DNA of 40,603 nt from a virus. The stretch covers positions 1 through 40,603 of the IMG/VR virus record IMGVR_UViG_3300042303_000177; one strand, 5' to 3'. Both the position numbers and the translations under genes were made by a program. The notes beneath the pieces were generated by a model. It had not been told where the DNA came from, did no database searches, and saw only the letters and a program-made list of their open reading frames with translations. Numbering within the stretch: position 1 is the first letter of the stretch; every line of letters begins with the position of its first letter. This document shows, piece after piece, positions 12,249 to 21,470 of this stretch.

Positions 12249-12764
12249 TTAGCCCTTGCTGGCGGTGACGGTCAGATCGTTGCAGTAGCGGCCGGTCACC
12301 GCGTAGGAGCGGTGGGGGATGCCCTCCATCCTGAAGAAGGCGACCTGGCCGATCTTCATGCCGGGCCATAAGGGCAGCGGGTGCATCCGGCGGACGTTGC
12401 TCAGCTCCAGCGTGAGGCGGCTGCCGTACCAGCCGGGGTCCAGCAGGCCCGCGTGGCTGTGCTCGAGCCCTTCTCTGGCGCGGCTGCTCTTCAGGAAGAA
12501 CAGCCCCATCACCGTGTCGGGCAGGTTGAAGATCTCGCGCGTCTCCGCCAGGCAGAACTCACCCGGCTGCAGCAGATAGGGGTCCTCGGCGGTGTGGTCG
12601 TGGATGCCGTGGATCTGCAGCTCGGGGGTGCCGGGCACCTCGATCATGATCCGATCGCCCAGCAGTACGTCGATGCTGGCCGGGTTGATCAGCTCGGGGT
12701 CAAACGGCACCACCATCGCGTGGGTGCGGCAGAGGTGGTGGAGCTCGTAGTCGGGAAGGGGCAC
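12249..12764 (-). CDS. dcd: dCTP deaminase (dUTPase fold)
   Basis: A 171-residue dCTP deaminase: KSSRAREGL at 92-100 carries the substrate-binding Ser and Arg pair, DPGWYGSRLTLE at 109-120 ends with the Glu expected to activate water, and the C-terminal QRSYAVTGR-like segment (HRSYAVTGRY, 151-160) matches the beta-rich family end. It converts dCTP to dUTP, the route to dTTP. I start at GTG 12762-12764 because N-terminal PLPDYELHHLC matches the family beginning; the upstream frame is a shadow of the lysozyme. As the last gene of the late operon it adjusts nucleotide pools late in infection, or is simply a passenger. Confidence 0.92.
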   Translation of the reverse strand: MPLPDYELHHLCRTHAMVVPFDPELINPASIDVLLGDRIMIEVPGTPELQIHGIHDHTAEDPYLLQPGEFCLAETREIFNLPDTVMGLFFLKSSRAREGLEHSHAGLLDPGWYGSRLTLELSNVRRMHPLPLWPGMKIGQVAFFRMEGIPHRSYAVTGRYCNDLTVTASKG

Positions 12765-12771
12765 GCGATCG

Positions 12772-13854
12772 TCAGTAGACCCACCGGAGCCTAGGCCCGC
12801 CCTGGCGGATGCCAAGATGCACGAACCCCTTGGGCGCGCCGTAGCCGAGGCTGTGGGGCCAGTGCTGATCGCACCAGTCCTGCACCGCGTAGATGTCAGC
12901 ACCGTCCACGGCGAAGTCCACGGCTCCCACGCCGATCGCGTTGTAGAGGTGCTCCGACTGGCTGGCGCCACCCACAGCCCGGTTGATCGCCGTGGGCCTG
13001 TAGCCGGAGGTGATCACGATCGACCGGCCGCCGAACTGCGCGCGCACCTTCTCGAGGAACTGCGCCAGCTTGCTGGCCGTGTCGCACTGGTGCTGGTGAT
13101 CGAAGCGCCGCGCCTCCTGGCCGAGCGCGAACTCGCCGTAGGTGATGTGAGGCGTGATCTTGAAGCTGAAGGGCGATTCTGGGGTGAACATCGCCGAGAC
13201 CGGGCCGGTGGTCTGCTTGTCACGGCCCCAGAGGTCACCTTCCGCGATGCGGCGCCGCTTCAAGCCGGCCTCCACGTTGGTGCCAGGGTTGCGGTAGAGC
13301 AGCAGCGCATCGGGCACGCCGGGCCAGTCCTTCTCGCGCAGCCGCTTGCTGATCGTCTCGAACCCCTTAGCGCCGTAGAAATCAGTGCCGAGGTTGTAGG
13401 CGAAGCTGATCAGCGCGCACTTCTGCTGGTCGGCCATCTCGGCCCAGTGGGGCACGGTGGCGCGCAGCTTGCCGGCGATGCGGTCCACCTCTTGACGCAG
13501 CAGCAGGTCGGCCTCGATCGCGTTGATCTTGTCGCCGCGCTTCACCGGCCGGCCGTCACCGTAGCGGGTGGTGCCGTAGCCGATGGTCCAGGGGTCGCCG
13601 CCGCTCAGCGGGTCGGGGTAGGCCTCGAGGTGGCAGCCCTCGAAATCCTTGATCAGCTTCAGGGCCGCGGCCAGGTCAGCCTGCTTGCCGTCCTGGCTCC
13701 AGGTGTTGAACCATGCCCGATCACGTCGCATGGCGGCCGCGTAGCCGTTGGTGGCGAGATCCTGCTCGAGGGTCTCGATCGCTGCAGCCTGGTGCGGGAG
13801 GCCCCGGTAGAACCGAAAGAGCTGCTCCAGCGTGATCGGTGCAGGGTTGGCCAT
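12772..13854 (-). CDS. Two-domain endolysin: GH24-type lysozyme plus M15 peptidase
   Basis: A 360-residue endolysin. Residues about 60-210 form a phage T4/lambdoid-type lysozyme: E72 in IKDFEGCHLEAY, D81 region (YPDP), then WTIGYGTT with the catalytic Thr. Residues about 235-360 form an M15 peptidase: SGYRPTAINRAVGGAS, SEHLYNA with H302, VDF with D313, and GFVHLG with H346 as the three zinc ligands. It would cut both the glycan chain and the peptide cross-links of peptidoglycan. There is no signal peptide or membrane span, so release depends on a holin; two small hydrophobic proteins are coded upstream. The N-terminal 60 residues have no recognised fold. Confidence 0.93.
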   Translation of the reverse strand: MANPAPITLEQLFRFYRGLPHQAAAIETLEQDLATNGYAAAMRRDRAWFNTWSQDGKQADLAAALKLIKDFEGCHLEAYPDPLSGGDPWTIGYGTTRYGDGRPVKRGDKINAIEADLLLRQEVDRIAGKLRATVPHWAEMADQQKCALISFAYNLGTDFYGAKGFETISKRLREKDWPGVPDALLLYRNPGTNVEAGLKRRRIAEGDLWGRDKQTTGPVSAMFTPESPFSFKITPHITYGEFALGQEARRFDHQHQCDTASKLAQFLEKVRAQFGGRSIVITSGYRPTAINRAVGGASQSEHLYNAIGVGAVDFAVDGADIYAVQDWCDQHWPHSLGYGAPKGFVHLGIRQGGPRLRWVY

Positions 13855-13857
13855 GGG

Positions 13858-14007
13858 TTAGCGGCGCTTGGGGAACAGCAGCCGGCCGGCCTGCAGCAGC
13901 AGCTGGATCCAGCTGTTGGACTTGAGCGGGCTGATCGCGATGATCTCGCTGCCGGCAGCAATGATGATCGCGACGATGGCGGCAGTCTCGGGGCTCATGA
14001 TGTCCAC
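13858..14007 (-). CDS. Small hydrophobic protein of the lysis cassette
   Basis: A 49-residue protein with a hydrophobic segment (AAIVAIIIAAGSEIIAI), an amphipathic NSWIQLLLQAGRLLF segment and a positively charged PKRR end. A single span and basic tail suit a small holin or pinholin, or a peripheral membrane protein. I start at GTG 14005-14007 (GAGGG seven bases upstream); an ATG at 13998 would shorten it by three residues. It ends four bases before the endolysin start. It resembles small proteins of cyanobacterial prophages from memory; none has a proven role. Confidence 0.62.
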   Translation of the reverse strand: MDIMSPETAAIVAIIIAAGSEIIAISPLKSNSWIQLLLQAGRLLFPKRR

Positions 14008-14022
14008 GTCGATGCCCTCAGG

Positions 14023-14256
14023 CTACTTGCGCATTTCAAGGGCGCGCACCCGCTGGTCCAGCTGGGTAAGCTCTGCCTTACTGTCTGTCTTGAGCTCCTC
14101 GACGGCCCGCGCCATCTGCTGCACGGTGGCCTCGACTCGAGCGAACTGCACCTGCATCGAGATGAGCAGGGCGCCGATGGCGAACATGCCAGCGCCGAGG
14201 GCCGCTGGAAGGGAAGCAGCGAAGACCCCGCCGACTGTCCTAGGTTCGTCCGCCAT
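14023..14256 (-). CDS. Transmembrane plus coiled-coil protein, candidate lysis regulator
   Basis: A 77-residue protein. Residues about 10-36 are hydrophobic (GGVFAASLPAALGAGMFAIG onward), followed by a charged coiled coil (FARVEATVQQMARAVEEL, then LTQLDQRVRALEM). It resembles holin-like or XhlA-like proteins in composition, though the order of coil and span is inverted compared with XhlA. The start is ATG 14254-14256 by position; an ATG at 14280 would add eight residues and overlap the upstream gene more. In line with the endolysin two genes later, it probably belongs to lysis. Confidence 0.6.
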   Translation of the reverse strand: MADEPRTVGGVFAASLPAALGAGMFAIGALLISMQVQFARVEATVQQMARAVEELKTDSKAELTQLDQRVRALEMRK

Positions 14257-14413
14257 CGGCTGATCCGGGTCTGATCCCATCGTAACGATCGAAGGGATCA
14301 GGCCTCCCGGCCAGGATGGCAAGAGCGCGCCTGTAGTAGTGATTCTCAGTCTGTCCCGCACGCTCTAGGTGGTCGCGGATCTTGCGCCAGTTTTCGAGCG
14401 TGTCGCGGTCCAT
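14240..14413 (-). CDS. Small basic protein before the lysis genes
   Basis: A 57-residue basic helical protein (MDRDTLENWRKIRDHLERAG, then ENHYYRRALAILAGRPDPFD). It is well coded and has the look of small proteins near endolysins in cyanobacterial prophages, none characterised. ATG at 14411-14413; overlap of 17 bp with the next gene. Confidence 0.6.
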   Translation of the reverse strand: MDRDTLENWRKIRDHLERAGQTENHYYRRALAILAGRPDPFDRYDGIRPGSADGGRT

Positions 14414-14536
14414 TACCGGCCCTGCCCCCGCCAAGGCTTCCGGCCTCTGCGCCGGGGCCGGCTGCGCTGCCCTTGGCCCTGGCAGGTGGTCTTCGGGGGG
14501 CCTGGCGTGTGGCCAGTCCGCCCCAGGGGGCCGGTT

Positions 14537-14719
14537 TTAGCCTTGACCGCCATCTTCCTCAGCAGCAGGTTCCACAGCCACGTCAGTGCTGATGGTGCAG
14601 TTCTCCAAGAAGCCGATCAGGCCAGCACCGGCCGACTGAATCAGGAGCTGGTTGCCGGTGGCGCGAGCGATGGCGTAGGCCTCGATCAGTTCGGTGAGCT
14701 GCTGCTTGGGATCAGGCAT
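14537..14719 (-). CDS. Small hypothetical protein after the fibre accessory genes
   Basis: A 60-residue protein: helical MPDPKQQLTELIEAYAIARA and GNQLLIQSAGAGLIGFLENC, then an acidic end. AGGA lies six to seven bases before the ATG (14717-14719). The 123-bp gap that follows (14414-14536) shows several GC-rich hairpins but nothing I can assign. Function unknown. Confidence 0.62.
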   Translation of the reverse strand: MPDPKQQLTELIEAYAIARATGNQLLIQSAGAGLIGFLENCTISTDVAVEPAAEEDGGQG

Positions 14720-14999
14720 TGGTGTCCTCGTTTGCGGTTGCAGTGTAAGGCGATGCGCCAAGGAGGTCTGCCGGCCATGCGGCCTTCAGGTCTTCGGTGG
14801 TTTCGGCCACGTCGATGGCAGGACTGGCTGGTGCATCGCGCAGCGCCTGCTTCTGGGCGGCGATGGCTGCCGTGTTGGGCTTGGGCTTCTCCAGCTCGCG
14901 CTGAAAGGCGGTGTCAAGCTGCTCCAGCTTGGGGGCACGGGCTTGGCGGATCCTGTCGCGGTGGATGTCGCGGGCCTTGCCGAGGTTGATGGTGATCAT
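14712..14999 (-). CDS. Tail-fibre accessory protein
   Basis: A 95-residue protein of a type common just after phage tail-fibre genes. It begins ITINLGKARDIHRDRIRQAR, continues as a helix-rich EKPKPNTAAIAAQKQALRD and ends with TEDLKAAWPADLLG. Similar sequences sit beside fibre genes in many siphophages; some are fibre-assembly chaperones, but no function is demonstrated for this form. Overlaps both neighbours by a few bases. Confidence 0.75.
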   Translation of the reverse strand: MITINLGKARDIHRDRIRQARAPKLEQLDTAFQRELEKPKPNTAAIAAQKQALRDAPASPAIDVAETTEDLKAAWPADLLGASPYTATANEDTNA

Positions 15000-15253
15000 T
15001 GGGCTGCCTCCTCCTGTTCAGCGAACCAGGCTTCAGGGCCGATGCCATAGCCATCGGGTTCACTGAAGTCTGCCTCCCAGGCGTTGCGGAAGTCGCGGTC
15101 CGGCGGAAGGTCGTCGATGGTGACGATCCGGTAGGGGACGCCGGCTGGCACGTCCTTGCGGGCGATCTGTTCGATAGTCAGACCACAGTCGGCAGAGGGA
15201 ACAATGACGGCGATCCCGTCATTTTCCGCAGGATGAATAATGCGAAGTTCCAT
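14996..15253 (-). CDS. Tail-fibre accessory protein
   Basis: An 85-residue protein beginning MELRIIHPAENDGIAVIVPS, with a GLTIEQIARKDVPAGVPYRI middle and DRDFRNAWEADF near the end. This matches a widespread small phage family located downstream of tail-fibre genes. ATGA overlap with the next gene; eight bases separate it from the fibre stop. Role presumed in fibre assembly or stability. Confidence 0.78.
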   Translation of the reverse strand: MELRIIHPAENDGIAVIVPSADCGLTIEQIARKDVPAGVPYRIVTIDDLPPDRDFRNAWEADFSEPDGYGIGPEAWFAEQEEAAQ

Positions 15254-15261
15254 CAGCGTTC

Positions 15262-17124
15262 TCAGCGAAAGAAGACGACGTTAATCTGGCCCAAATCAAG
15301 GGCCGTCGTGGATCCGGGGTCGGAGTAGCCGGTCCTAAAGCGGAAAGCGGCTGTCGTCTTGGTTGCGCCGCTCAGCTGGTAGGCCCCAAACATGCCGGTG
15401 AAGTTTGTCGTCTGGTCGCAGTCCGTGCCGAAAGTGTAGCTATAGCTGGTGTCTGGCAGTGCCGTAGTGAAGTTCACCGTATAATCGCCAACGCCGTTGT
15501 CGGTAATGCTTGTGACATTGCCATCGGCGCGGATCGTGACTGTGCCAACGCCGCTGAAGTTCACCCACGCCCTCGCCCCGTAGATCGGCGCCGTGCCAGA
15601 TTGTGCGCCGGAGAGCTTGGCTGCTGTGACCCCTGAGTTGGCCAGCTCTGTGGTGCCGACCACGCCTGCTGCGATGGTGGCGGCGATGCTCGCATTGGCC
15701 GTGCCATTGAATGCTGCTGAGGTGCCGGTGACATCACCCGTCAGTGAGATGGTGCGGCCGGTAGTCAGCGAAGCCGCCGAGCCGGACACGCTGATTCCCC
15801 AGGTGCCCGTTGCACCTGTTCCGGTGGTGGGCACCATCGTGCCGCTCACCAGGGTCACGCTGGCATCGGGAAGCGTGACGGTCCGGTTGGCGGTCGGTTG
15901 GTTAGAGACGTTGTGATAGAAGGTGCCAGCCGCGTTGTAGAGGCGGAGGTTGCCGGAATCATCGAACGCGCCCGCGATGGCGCCATTGACGGCAAAACCG
16001 AGCAGTCCGGCCGCAGGGAAGTAGATCCCGGTATCGGTGTCGCCGCTCGTGCTCAGCGAGGGGGCGCTGACGGATCCGGCGCCGAGCTGCACTTGGCCGG
16101 CGAAATAGTTTGGCGCCGTGCCTGCCATGTAGCAGTTCCAGTTGCCGGTGCCGGCTGCCAGTGCACCATAAAACCCGAAGTCGTTGGTGGCGCCGGCGAT
16201 ACTGGACGACGCGACAAATCCGTACTGGTTGGTAATTGTCGTGCCAGCCCCAAGGGGTCCCGTCTGCGCCTGGAAGTGAACCAGACCGGAGAGCGCAGTG
16301 CTGGCTGCGGTGCCAACGGCACTGATAATCCCGTAGCCAGATCCGGTGACGCTTGCAGCGACTAGCGCATCTATTGTCTGCGAGGAGGAGGTAGCTGCGC
16401 TGCCCTGAATGGGCTTGGAGTTGCGAAAGCTGGCGGCACCGTCTGTAGTCGTGCCCAGTAGGAGGTTATTGGTGGGCGAGATTCGAAGAACCTCGGTGCC
16501 CTCAGACGCCAGCGCTAGGACGCCAGCCGCTGCGCTGTAGAGCCCCGTACCAGCTGCGCCGACCTGCAGGCCGTTGGCTGCCACGGTGCCTGATGGCACT
16601 TGAAGCACGCCCGTCAGCGTGCCGCCGGTCTTGAGCAGCGCATCATTGGCGATCTCAGCGTTTACATAAGCGCATGTCGCCAGCTGCGTGGTGTTGGTGC
16701 CAGCCGCTGCAGTCGGCGCAGTTGGGGTGCCCGTCAGCGCGGGGCTGACCAGCGTGGCGTAGCCCTGCGCCTTCACATAGGCGGTGGTGCTGATCGCCGT
16801 GCTGTTGTCAGCCGTTGCTGGCGTGGTGCTGGTGCCGCCGCCATTCAGCGCCGCCGCACCCGTAACCGTCAGAGCACCGCCGATACTGGCCGCGCCTGTG
16901 GTGCTCAGCCCGGTCAGGGCATAGGTGGTGGCCAGCTCGCCCCAAGCCGTGCCCGACCACTTCTGCCAGCGGTTGACCGAGCTGTTCCACCGAATGGCGC
17001 CCGTGATCAGGTTGCTGACCGTCTGCCCGTCGAACTGCTTCGCCAGGTCTTCGTCCCGCGCCTTCAGCTCCGTCAGGAAGTTGGTGTAGAGCGACGTGAG
17101 GGTGGGGTTGCTCCAGTTGGCCAT
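15262..17124 (-). CDS. Tail fibre / receptor-binding protein
   Basis: A 620-residue tail fibre. The N-terminal 45 residues (TSLYTNFLTELKARDEDLA) probably attach it to the tail tip. The long middle is low-complexity beta-rich repeat with Ala, Gly, Thr and Ser: TATAD-NSTAIST-type units, then ALTGTPTAPTAAAGTNTTQ, typical of phage fibre shafts. The C-terminal 110 residues (ARAWVNFSGVGTVTIR, then SITDNGVGDYTVNF and a beta-sandwich end) form the kind of head domain seen at the tips of many marine and freshwater phage fibres, likely the host-binding part. The start overlaps the J stop region, and two small accessory genes follow. Confidence 0.88.
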   Translation of the reverse strand: MANWSNPTLTSLYTNFLTELKARDEDLAKQFDGQTVSNLITGAIRWNSSVNRWQKWSGTAWGELATTYALTGLSTTGAASIGGALTVTGAAALNGGGTSTTPATADNSTAISTTAYVKAQGYATLVSPALTGTPTAPTAAAGTNTTQLATCAYVNAEIANDALLKTGGTLTGVLQVPSGTVAANGLQVGAAGTGLYSAAAGVLALASEGTEVLRISPTNNLLLGTTTDGAASFRNSKPIQGSAATSSSQTIDALVAASVTGSGYGIISAVGTAASTALSGLVHFQAQTGPLGAGTTITNQYGFVASSSIAGATNDFGFYGALAAGTGNWNCYMAGTAPNYFAGQVQLGAGSVSAPSLSTSGDTDTGIYFPAAGLLGFAVNGAIAGAFDDSGNLRLYNAAGTFYHNVSNQPTANRTVTLPDASVTLVSGTMVPTTGTGATGTWGISVSGSAASLTTGRTISLTGDVTGTSAAFNGTANASIAATIAAGVVGTTELANSGVTAAKLSGAQSGTAPIYGARAWVNFSGVGTVTIRADGNVTSITDNGVGDYTVNFTTALPDTSYSYTFGTDCDQTTNFTGMFGAYQLSGATKTTAAFRFRTGYSDPGSTTALDLGQINVVFFR

Positions 17125-20100
17125 CAGACTCCTCGGGCACTCCAGCTAAAAGCCCCACTCACCCGGTTGCCACTGGTGTCAAACAGCAGAACCTTGAAGC
17201 TGGTGGGGTTGGGGGCGTCCACGAAATCATAGATCGCGATCCGAGGAACTGTCCCGGAAGGTGTCACGCTGACCGCTTCCACGTCAACGAAGTTTATGGT
17301 GAAGTTCACGACAGTTCCCCCGACATCACTGGCCACTGCTGTGCCGGTGCCGAAGTCGTTCCGCAGCTTTGAGTCCAGCCTGTAGTTCAAGTCGGTCAGC
17401 TGCATCAGATCGTCGCCGCCTGCGCTGGCGAAGTCGTAGCGGAACTTGATGTAGCGGAAGTCGGTCGTGTAGACCTGATCCACCCCGTCGTAATCGATCC
17501 ACGGGTCGGTGTTGAGCTTCCGCACGCTGATCTTGGGCGTGACTGAGAACGAGCCGGCCACCACCGTGCTGGTCAGCGTCTGGGCCACCTTGCTGGACGG
17601 CACCACACCGCCGTAATCCACGATCTCCTCGTAGGAGGCGGACGTAGTGGACGGCATGGCCCAGCGGGGGTAGCCGGCTGTGACCTGATCCTGCGGTGTA
17701 GTCCAGCTCCTGGTGGTGAAGTGGTCCTGATAGGTCTCGGTCAGATTTAGGCCTAGGGTCAGCGTGCCTGCGTCCAGCTTTGCGTTCGTCTTCGTGCCGC
17801 TCCAGGTGGTGTTCTGGTTCAGCTTCAGCACATAGTCAGGCGGCTGGTTCACAGCTGCCGCCACGCTGCCAGGCGTTCCGTAGTTGCCTGCGCTGTCGAT
17901 GGCCGCCAGCCAGTAGATGAACGATCCGGCTGTGGTCTCAAACACCGTGGTAAACCGGCCGGACTTTGTGCCGATCACCGAAGCTGTGGCCCATGTGGCG
18001 CCGCGCCGTAGCTCAAAGGTCGCCACTGGCAGGACGGTCGTGCAGTCGTTCCACTGCAGCAGCACGTTGTTGTCCACCACCTGCTGCGTGATGGTTGGCT
18101 GGCTGGGCGGGGGCACCGTCACATCGATGGCCGCAGGAGTGCCGTAGCCGACACCTGCGCCGTAGAGGCCGTTGATGTCCACGGCCACCACCCAGAACCG
18201 CTCTGTCTGTCCCCAGTCCACCTTTTGCGTGTAGTAGGTGCCGTTGACCCGGCCGCTGACTGTTGCGGTCGCGTAGGTGCTACCGCGCCGGATTTCGTAG
18301 TAGGCCACCTCTAGGGTGCCTTGGACGGACTGCCAGCTGATCTGCATGTCGCTGCCGTTGAACAGCGACGACAGCGACGGAGCTGGTGGCGCAGCGACCG
18401 TAGCGACCACGCTGCCAGGGGTGCCGTAATTGCCGAGGGCGTCCACGCCAGCGACCCAGAAGGTTTGACCGCCAGACCAGTTCGCATCTAGCGAGTAGCC
18501 CGTGCCGTCAGAGCTGATCTTCGCCACCTTGGTCGCGGTTGCCCATGCCGCGCCGCGCCTGATCTCGTAGAACACCGACCGCAGGTCACCGTTGACCGGG
18601 TTCCATGTCAGGGCGCAAGTCCGGCCATAGAAAGCAGCAGAAACCGACGGCGCAACGGCAGGCGTGATGGTGACGACCACTGAGCCGCCCGCGCCCGTGT
18701 TGCCGGCCGGGTCCACACCGGCGACCCAGAACGTCCTAGCGCCATTCCAAGTGATCGGCACGTTGTAGCTATTGCCGTAGACCCGAGCCACACTCACCCC
18801 GGTGGCGTAGTTGGCGCCATAGCGCAGCTCGTAATAGTCGGGGGTATAGGAGCCTCGCGGGGTCGTCCAGACAATCGCCGCAACGGGATCCTGAATTGCG
18901 TGAGTCACCGTTGGTGCAGTCGGCGCCGTGATCGTGACGGTGGCGCTAGCGGCCGCCTGACTGACCACGTTGCTGGTGTCCCGCGCCTTCACCCGGTAGG
19001 AGGTGGTGCTGGGGTCCAGGAGCCCTAGGACGTAACGGGTGGTCTTGGCGTAGGCCAGGAATGTTGCGCTCTCCCAGCTGCCGCCGCCAGAGCGGATTTC
19101 ATAGTCTTTCAGGTCCAAGTCCGTGACCGGGTTCCAGCTGAGGGTGACGCCCAGATCGGGGTCGATCACCGCAGTGAGCCCGGCGACGTTGCTCGGGGCT
19201 GCAGTCTTGCCGAGCGCATTGATGCTCCCAGTCAGGGCGCTGGTGCTGATCTGCCCCACGGAGTTGAGGCTGAACACCTCGACTTGAAAGTTGCCCGGCG
19301 TGATGTTGAGGATTTCGTGGTCTGGCGACTGCGTGGTGTAGGTATTCCAGTTGCCGTTGCTCTTGCGCCAGCGGACCCGATACTGGTTGACCCCTCGCAC
19401 CTGACGCCAGGTGATGATGACCTTTGCCCGCACCTCCGCCTGATAGGTGTAGAGCGCCTCGGTCAGGGTGAGGTTGGTGGGCGCCGTTGGCACCAGATTG
19501 AGGTTGGTGACATCGCGGAACTGCAGCGGGCGGTCGCGCTCAATGAATGCGTACTTCGAGGCGTTGTAACTGAGCGCCGTGACCGTGTAGTTGGCGCCCT
19601 CCTGCTCCTGCACCGTGAGAACGCGCCAGAGCGAGGTGCTGATGCCGCCGCCGCTGTAGACCCACACGGTGTTCTCGCCAGGGGCGGCAGAGAATCCCGA
19701 CACGGTGTAGAGGATGTTGCCGATTCGATTGTTGATCGCCCGAGCCTCGACGGTGCCATCAGGCAGAACGACCGACAGGGTGCCTCCGCTGCCGGGCAGA
19801 CCGTCTGCGTTGTCCACGGTGACAGCAGACGCCGTGGCGCTGGCCACGCGACCGCCCCGGCGAGCGCCGGCCCTTGCAGGATCGGCCACCTCGATGACCT
19901 GGCCAGGACGAACTAGGACGCCAGCCTCCACCGATGCGGTGAACGTGATCACCTCCGTCTCGTACTGGCTGGAGTACAAGAGCCACTCCCCGAGCCGCGC
20001 CGCTTGGCCGCGTGAGGTGCAGGCAAAGGCCGACAGCTGTGTGGTCTGCACACCGTATTTGGCGACAGCCACCGCGTCCTCCACCACCTCGTAGGCGGTG

Positions 20101-21470
20101 TCCTTAGAGGCCAGGTCCAGGTAGGAGACGACGGCCACGGTGGGGCGCACCTTGCTGTCGCTGCCTGCGTAGCTGAAACCCTCCTCGGTGATGTTGGCCA
20201 GCGTGAACAGGTAGGAGCTGTCTGTGGGCTTGTCCTGCGCAACGGTCAGGGTGCCGGTGCTCCAGTAGGGCATGGCCCGGAACACGCTGCAGAGGTCGTT
20301 GATGAGCTTGTAGGCCTCCTCCTGCGTCTGGATGAGGCAGTGCATTGAGAAGCGGGGCTCAGTGCCGCCGAAGCCGGTGGGCACCAGCTCGTTGCAGTAT
20401 TGGCTCGCGGAGTAGAACGACCACTTGTCGAGGCTGGCCGCCGAGATGTGGCCGCCGAATCCATAGCGGCTGTTGGTGAGCAGATCCCACAGACACCAGG
20501 CAGGGTCTGAGGTCCACTGCGCGGCGCCAAAGGTGCCATTCCAGACGCCCGCGTAGGTGATGCGGCCAGTGGTCAGATCTACCGTCGCATTACTTGGAAT
20601 CGCCACCTTGCGCCCGCGCACCCGATAGCTGCGAGCCGGGACGGAGCTGAACTGCTCAGCGTTCACGCGAATGCCGACCAGGGCGCTGTTGGGATAGCGC
20701 AGCTTCTCCGCGATGATCTCGGTGTAGCTGGTCCAAGCGAAAGCGTCGATCAGCTTGGTGCTAGAGCTGTCGCCAGTGACGCGAGTGACGCGAACATCAA
20801 TCGGGAACGCACCCGACAAGCTGATAATGTAATCGCGCTGATAGTTGTCAGACGTGCGGCCAGTGATCGTATCATCTTTAACTGTTGTATAACCGCCACC
20901 GTTGTACTGAACAGCGATCTGAAGCCGAACGCTGGCGCCGTAAATATCCCCTTCGTTGCTAAAAAACTGCAGCTGCGGGAAATTGACAGTGACTCGCACC
21001 GCGTCAACGTTCACGTCAGTGATGGTGCGCACCACCGGCGTCGCCTGCTCGACCGTGACCCCCACGCCCACTTCGGTCGCTGCAGCGCCGCTGCCAGTGT
21101 TCGAGTTAATCGCCGTCTGCGCCTGAGTCCCGTACCGAACATCTATGCCGACGTTCTTAAAGTTGTAGTCGCTGGTCGCTGGGCTTGTATTGCTTGCGCC
21201 GGCTCTAAGTATTGGCGTGTTGTTGATATAGATGTCTTTGAGCATGGCGCGGTTCCAGTCCGCGCTGCCCCGCACGTAGCCAGCCTTGGAAGGCGTGGCG
21301 AAGCCCTCGATCTCGCCCTCGCCCAGTAGGTCAAGCACCTCGACCGTGGCGGTACTGTTCAGGTTGTCGGCCGCCTCGGTTGGGGTCCGTGCAGGTGCCG
21401 GGCTACTGCCGCCGCCCTTGCCGCCGCCGCCGCCGCCGCCTGCGCCTGAGATCAATTGGATGTCACTCAT
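17124..21470 (-). CDS. Tail tip attachment protein, lambda gpJ-like
   Basis: A 1448-residue tail-tip protein. Early residues include a glycine run (coded by GCC/GGC repeats at 21421-21440) and the J-like N-terminal segment EVLDLLGEGEIEGFA. The middle carries the central J domains (phage tail tip attachment, about residues 100-600), then several FN3-type repeats, visible as repeated beta modules with RVRWRKS-x-x-W and YEIRRG, and a C-terminal beta domain. The open frame continues upstream to 21953, but the ATG at 21468-21470 overlaps the I stop (ATGA) and starts the recognisable domain, so the upstream part is a shadow of gene I. J forms the distal tip, contacts the receptor and triggers genome ejection. 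Confidence 0.93.
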   Translation of the reverse strand: MSDIQLISGAGGGGGGGKGGGSSPAPARTPTEAADNLNSTATVEVLDLLGEGEIEGFATPSKAGYVRGSADWNRAMLKDIYINNTPILRAGASNTSPATSDYNFKNVGIDVRYGTQAQTAINSNTGSGAAATEVGVGVTVEQATPVVRTITDVNVDAVRVTVNFPQLQFFSNEGDIYGASVRLQIAVQYNGGGYTTVKDDTITGRTSDNYQRDYIISLSGAFPIDVRVTRVTGDSSSTKLIDAFAWTSYTEIIAEKLRYPNSALVGIRVNAEQFSSVPARSYRVRGRKVAIPSNATVDLTTGRITYAGVWNGTFGAAQWTSDPAWCLWDLLTNSRYGFGGHISAASLDKWSFYSASQYCNELVPTGFGGTEPRFSMHCLIQTQEEAYKLINDLCSVFRAMPYWSTGTLTVAQDKPTDSSYLFTLANITEEGFSYAGSDSKVRPTVAVVSYLDLASKDTAYEVVEDAVAVAKYGVQTTQLSAFACTSRGQAARLGEWLLYSSQYETEVITFTASVEAGVLVRPGQVIEVADPARAGARRGGRVASATASAVTVDNADGLPGSGGTLSVVLPDGTVEARAINNRIGNILYTVSGFSAAPGENTVWVYSGGGISTSLWRVLTVQEQEGANYTVTALSYNASKYAFIERDRPLQFRDVTNLNLVPTAPTNLTLTEALYTYQAEVRAKVIITWRQVRGVNQYRVRWRKSNGNWNTYTTQSPDHEILNITPGNFQVEVFSLNSVGQISTSALTGSINALGKTAAPSNVAGLTAVIDPDLGVTLSWNPVTDLDLKDYEIRSGGGSWESATFLAYAKTTRYVLGLLDPSTTSYRVKARDTSNVVSQAAASATVTITAPTAPTVTHAIQDPVAAIVWTTPRGSYTPDYYELRYGANYATGVSVARVYGNSYNVPITWNGARTFWVAGVDPAGNTGAGGSVVVTITPAVAPSVSAAFYGRTCALTWNPVNGDLRSVFYEIRRGAAWATATKVAKISSDGTGYSLDANWSGGQTFWVAGVDALGNYGTPGSVVATVAAPPAPSLSSLFNGSDMQISWQSVQGTLEVAYYEIRRGSTYATATVSGRVNGTYYTQKVDWGQTERFWVVAVDINGLYGAGVGYGTPAAIDVTVPPPSQPTITQQVVDNNVLLQWNDCTTVLPVATFELRRGATWATASVIGTKSGRFTTVFETTAGSFIYWLAAIDSAGNYGTPGSVAAAVNQPPDYVLKLNQNTTWSGTKTNAKLDAGTLTLGLNLTETYQDHFTTRSWTTPQDQVTAGYPRWAMPSTTSASYEEIVDYGGVVPSSKVAQTLTSTVVAGSFSVTPKISVRKLNTDPWIDYDGVDQVYTTDFRYIKFRYDFASAGGDDLMQLTDLNYRLDSKLRNDFGTGTAVASDVGGTVVNFTINFVDVEAVSVTPSGTVPRIAIYDFVDAPNPTSFKVLLFDTSGNRVSGAFSWSARGV

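Noticed and set aside
12817-14274. A 485-codon rightward open frame opposite the endolysin
   Set aside because: Runs across the clear lysozyme-peptidase and two lysis genes; no recognisable motif.
21421-21445. CCG repeat as a microsatellite of interest
   Set aside because: It codes the glycine run at the N-terminus of J, which is common in this family.
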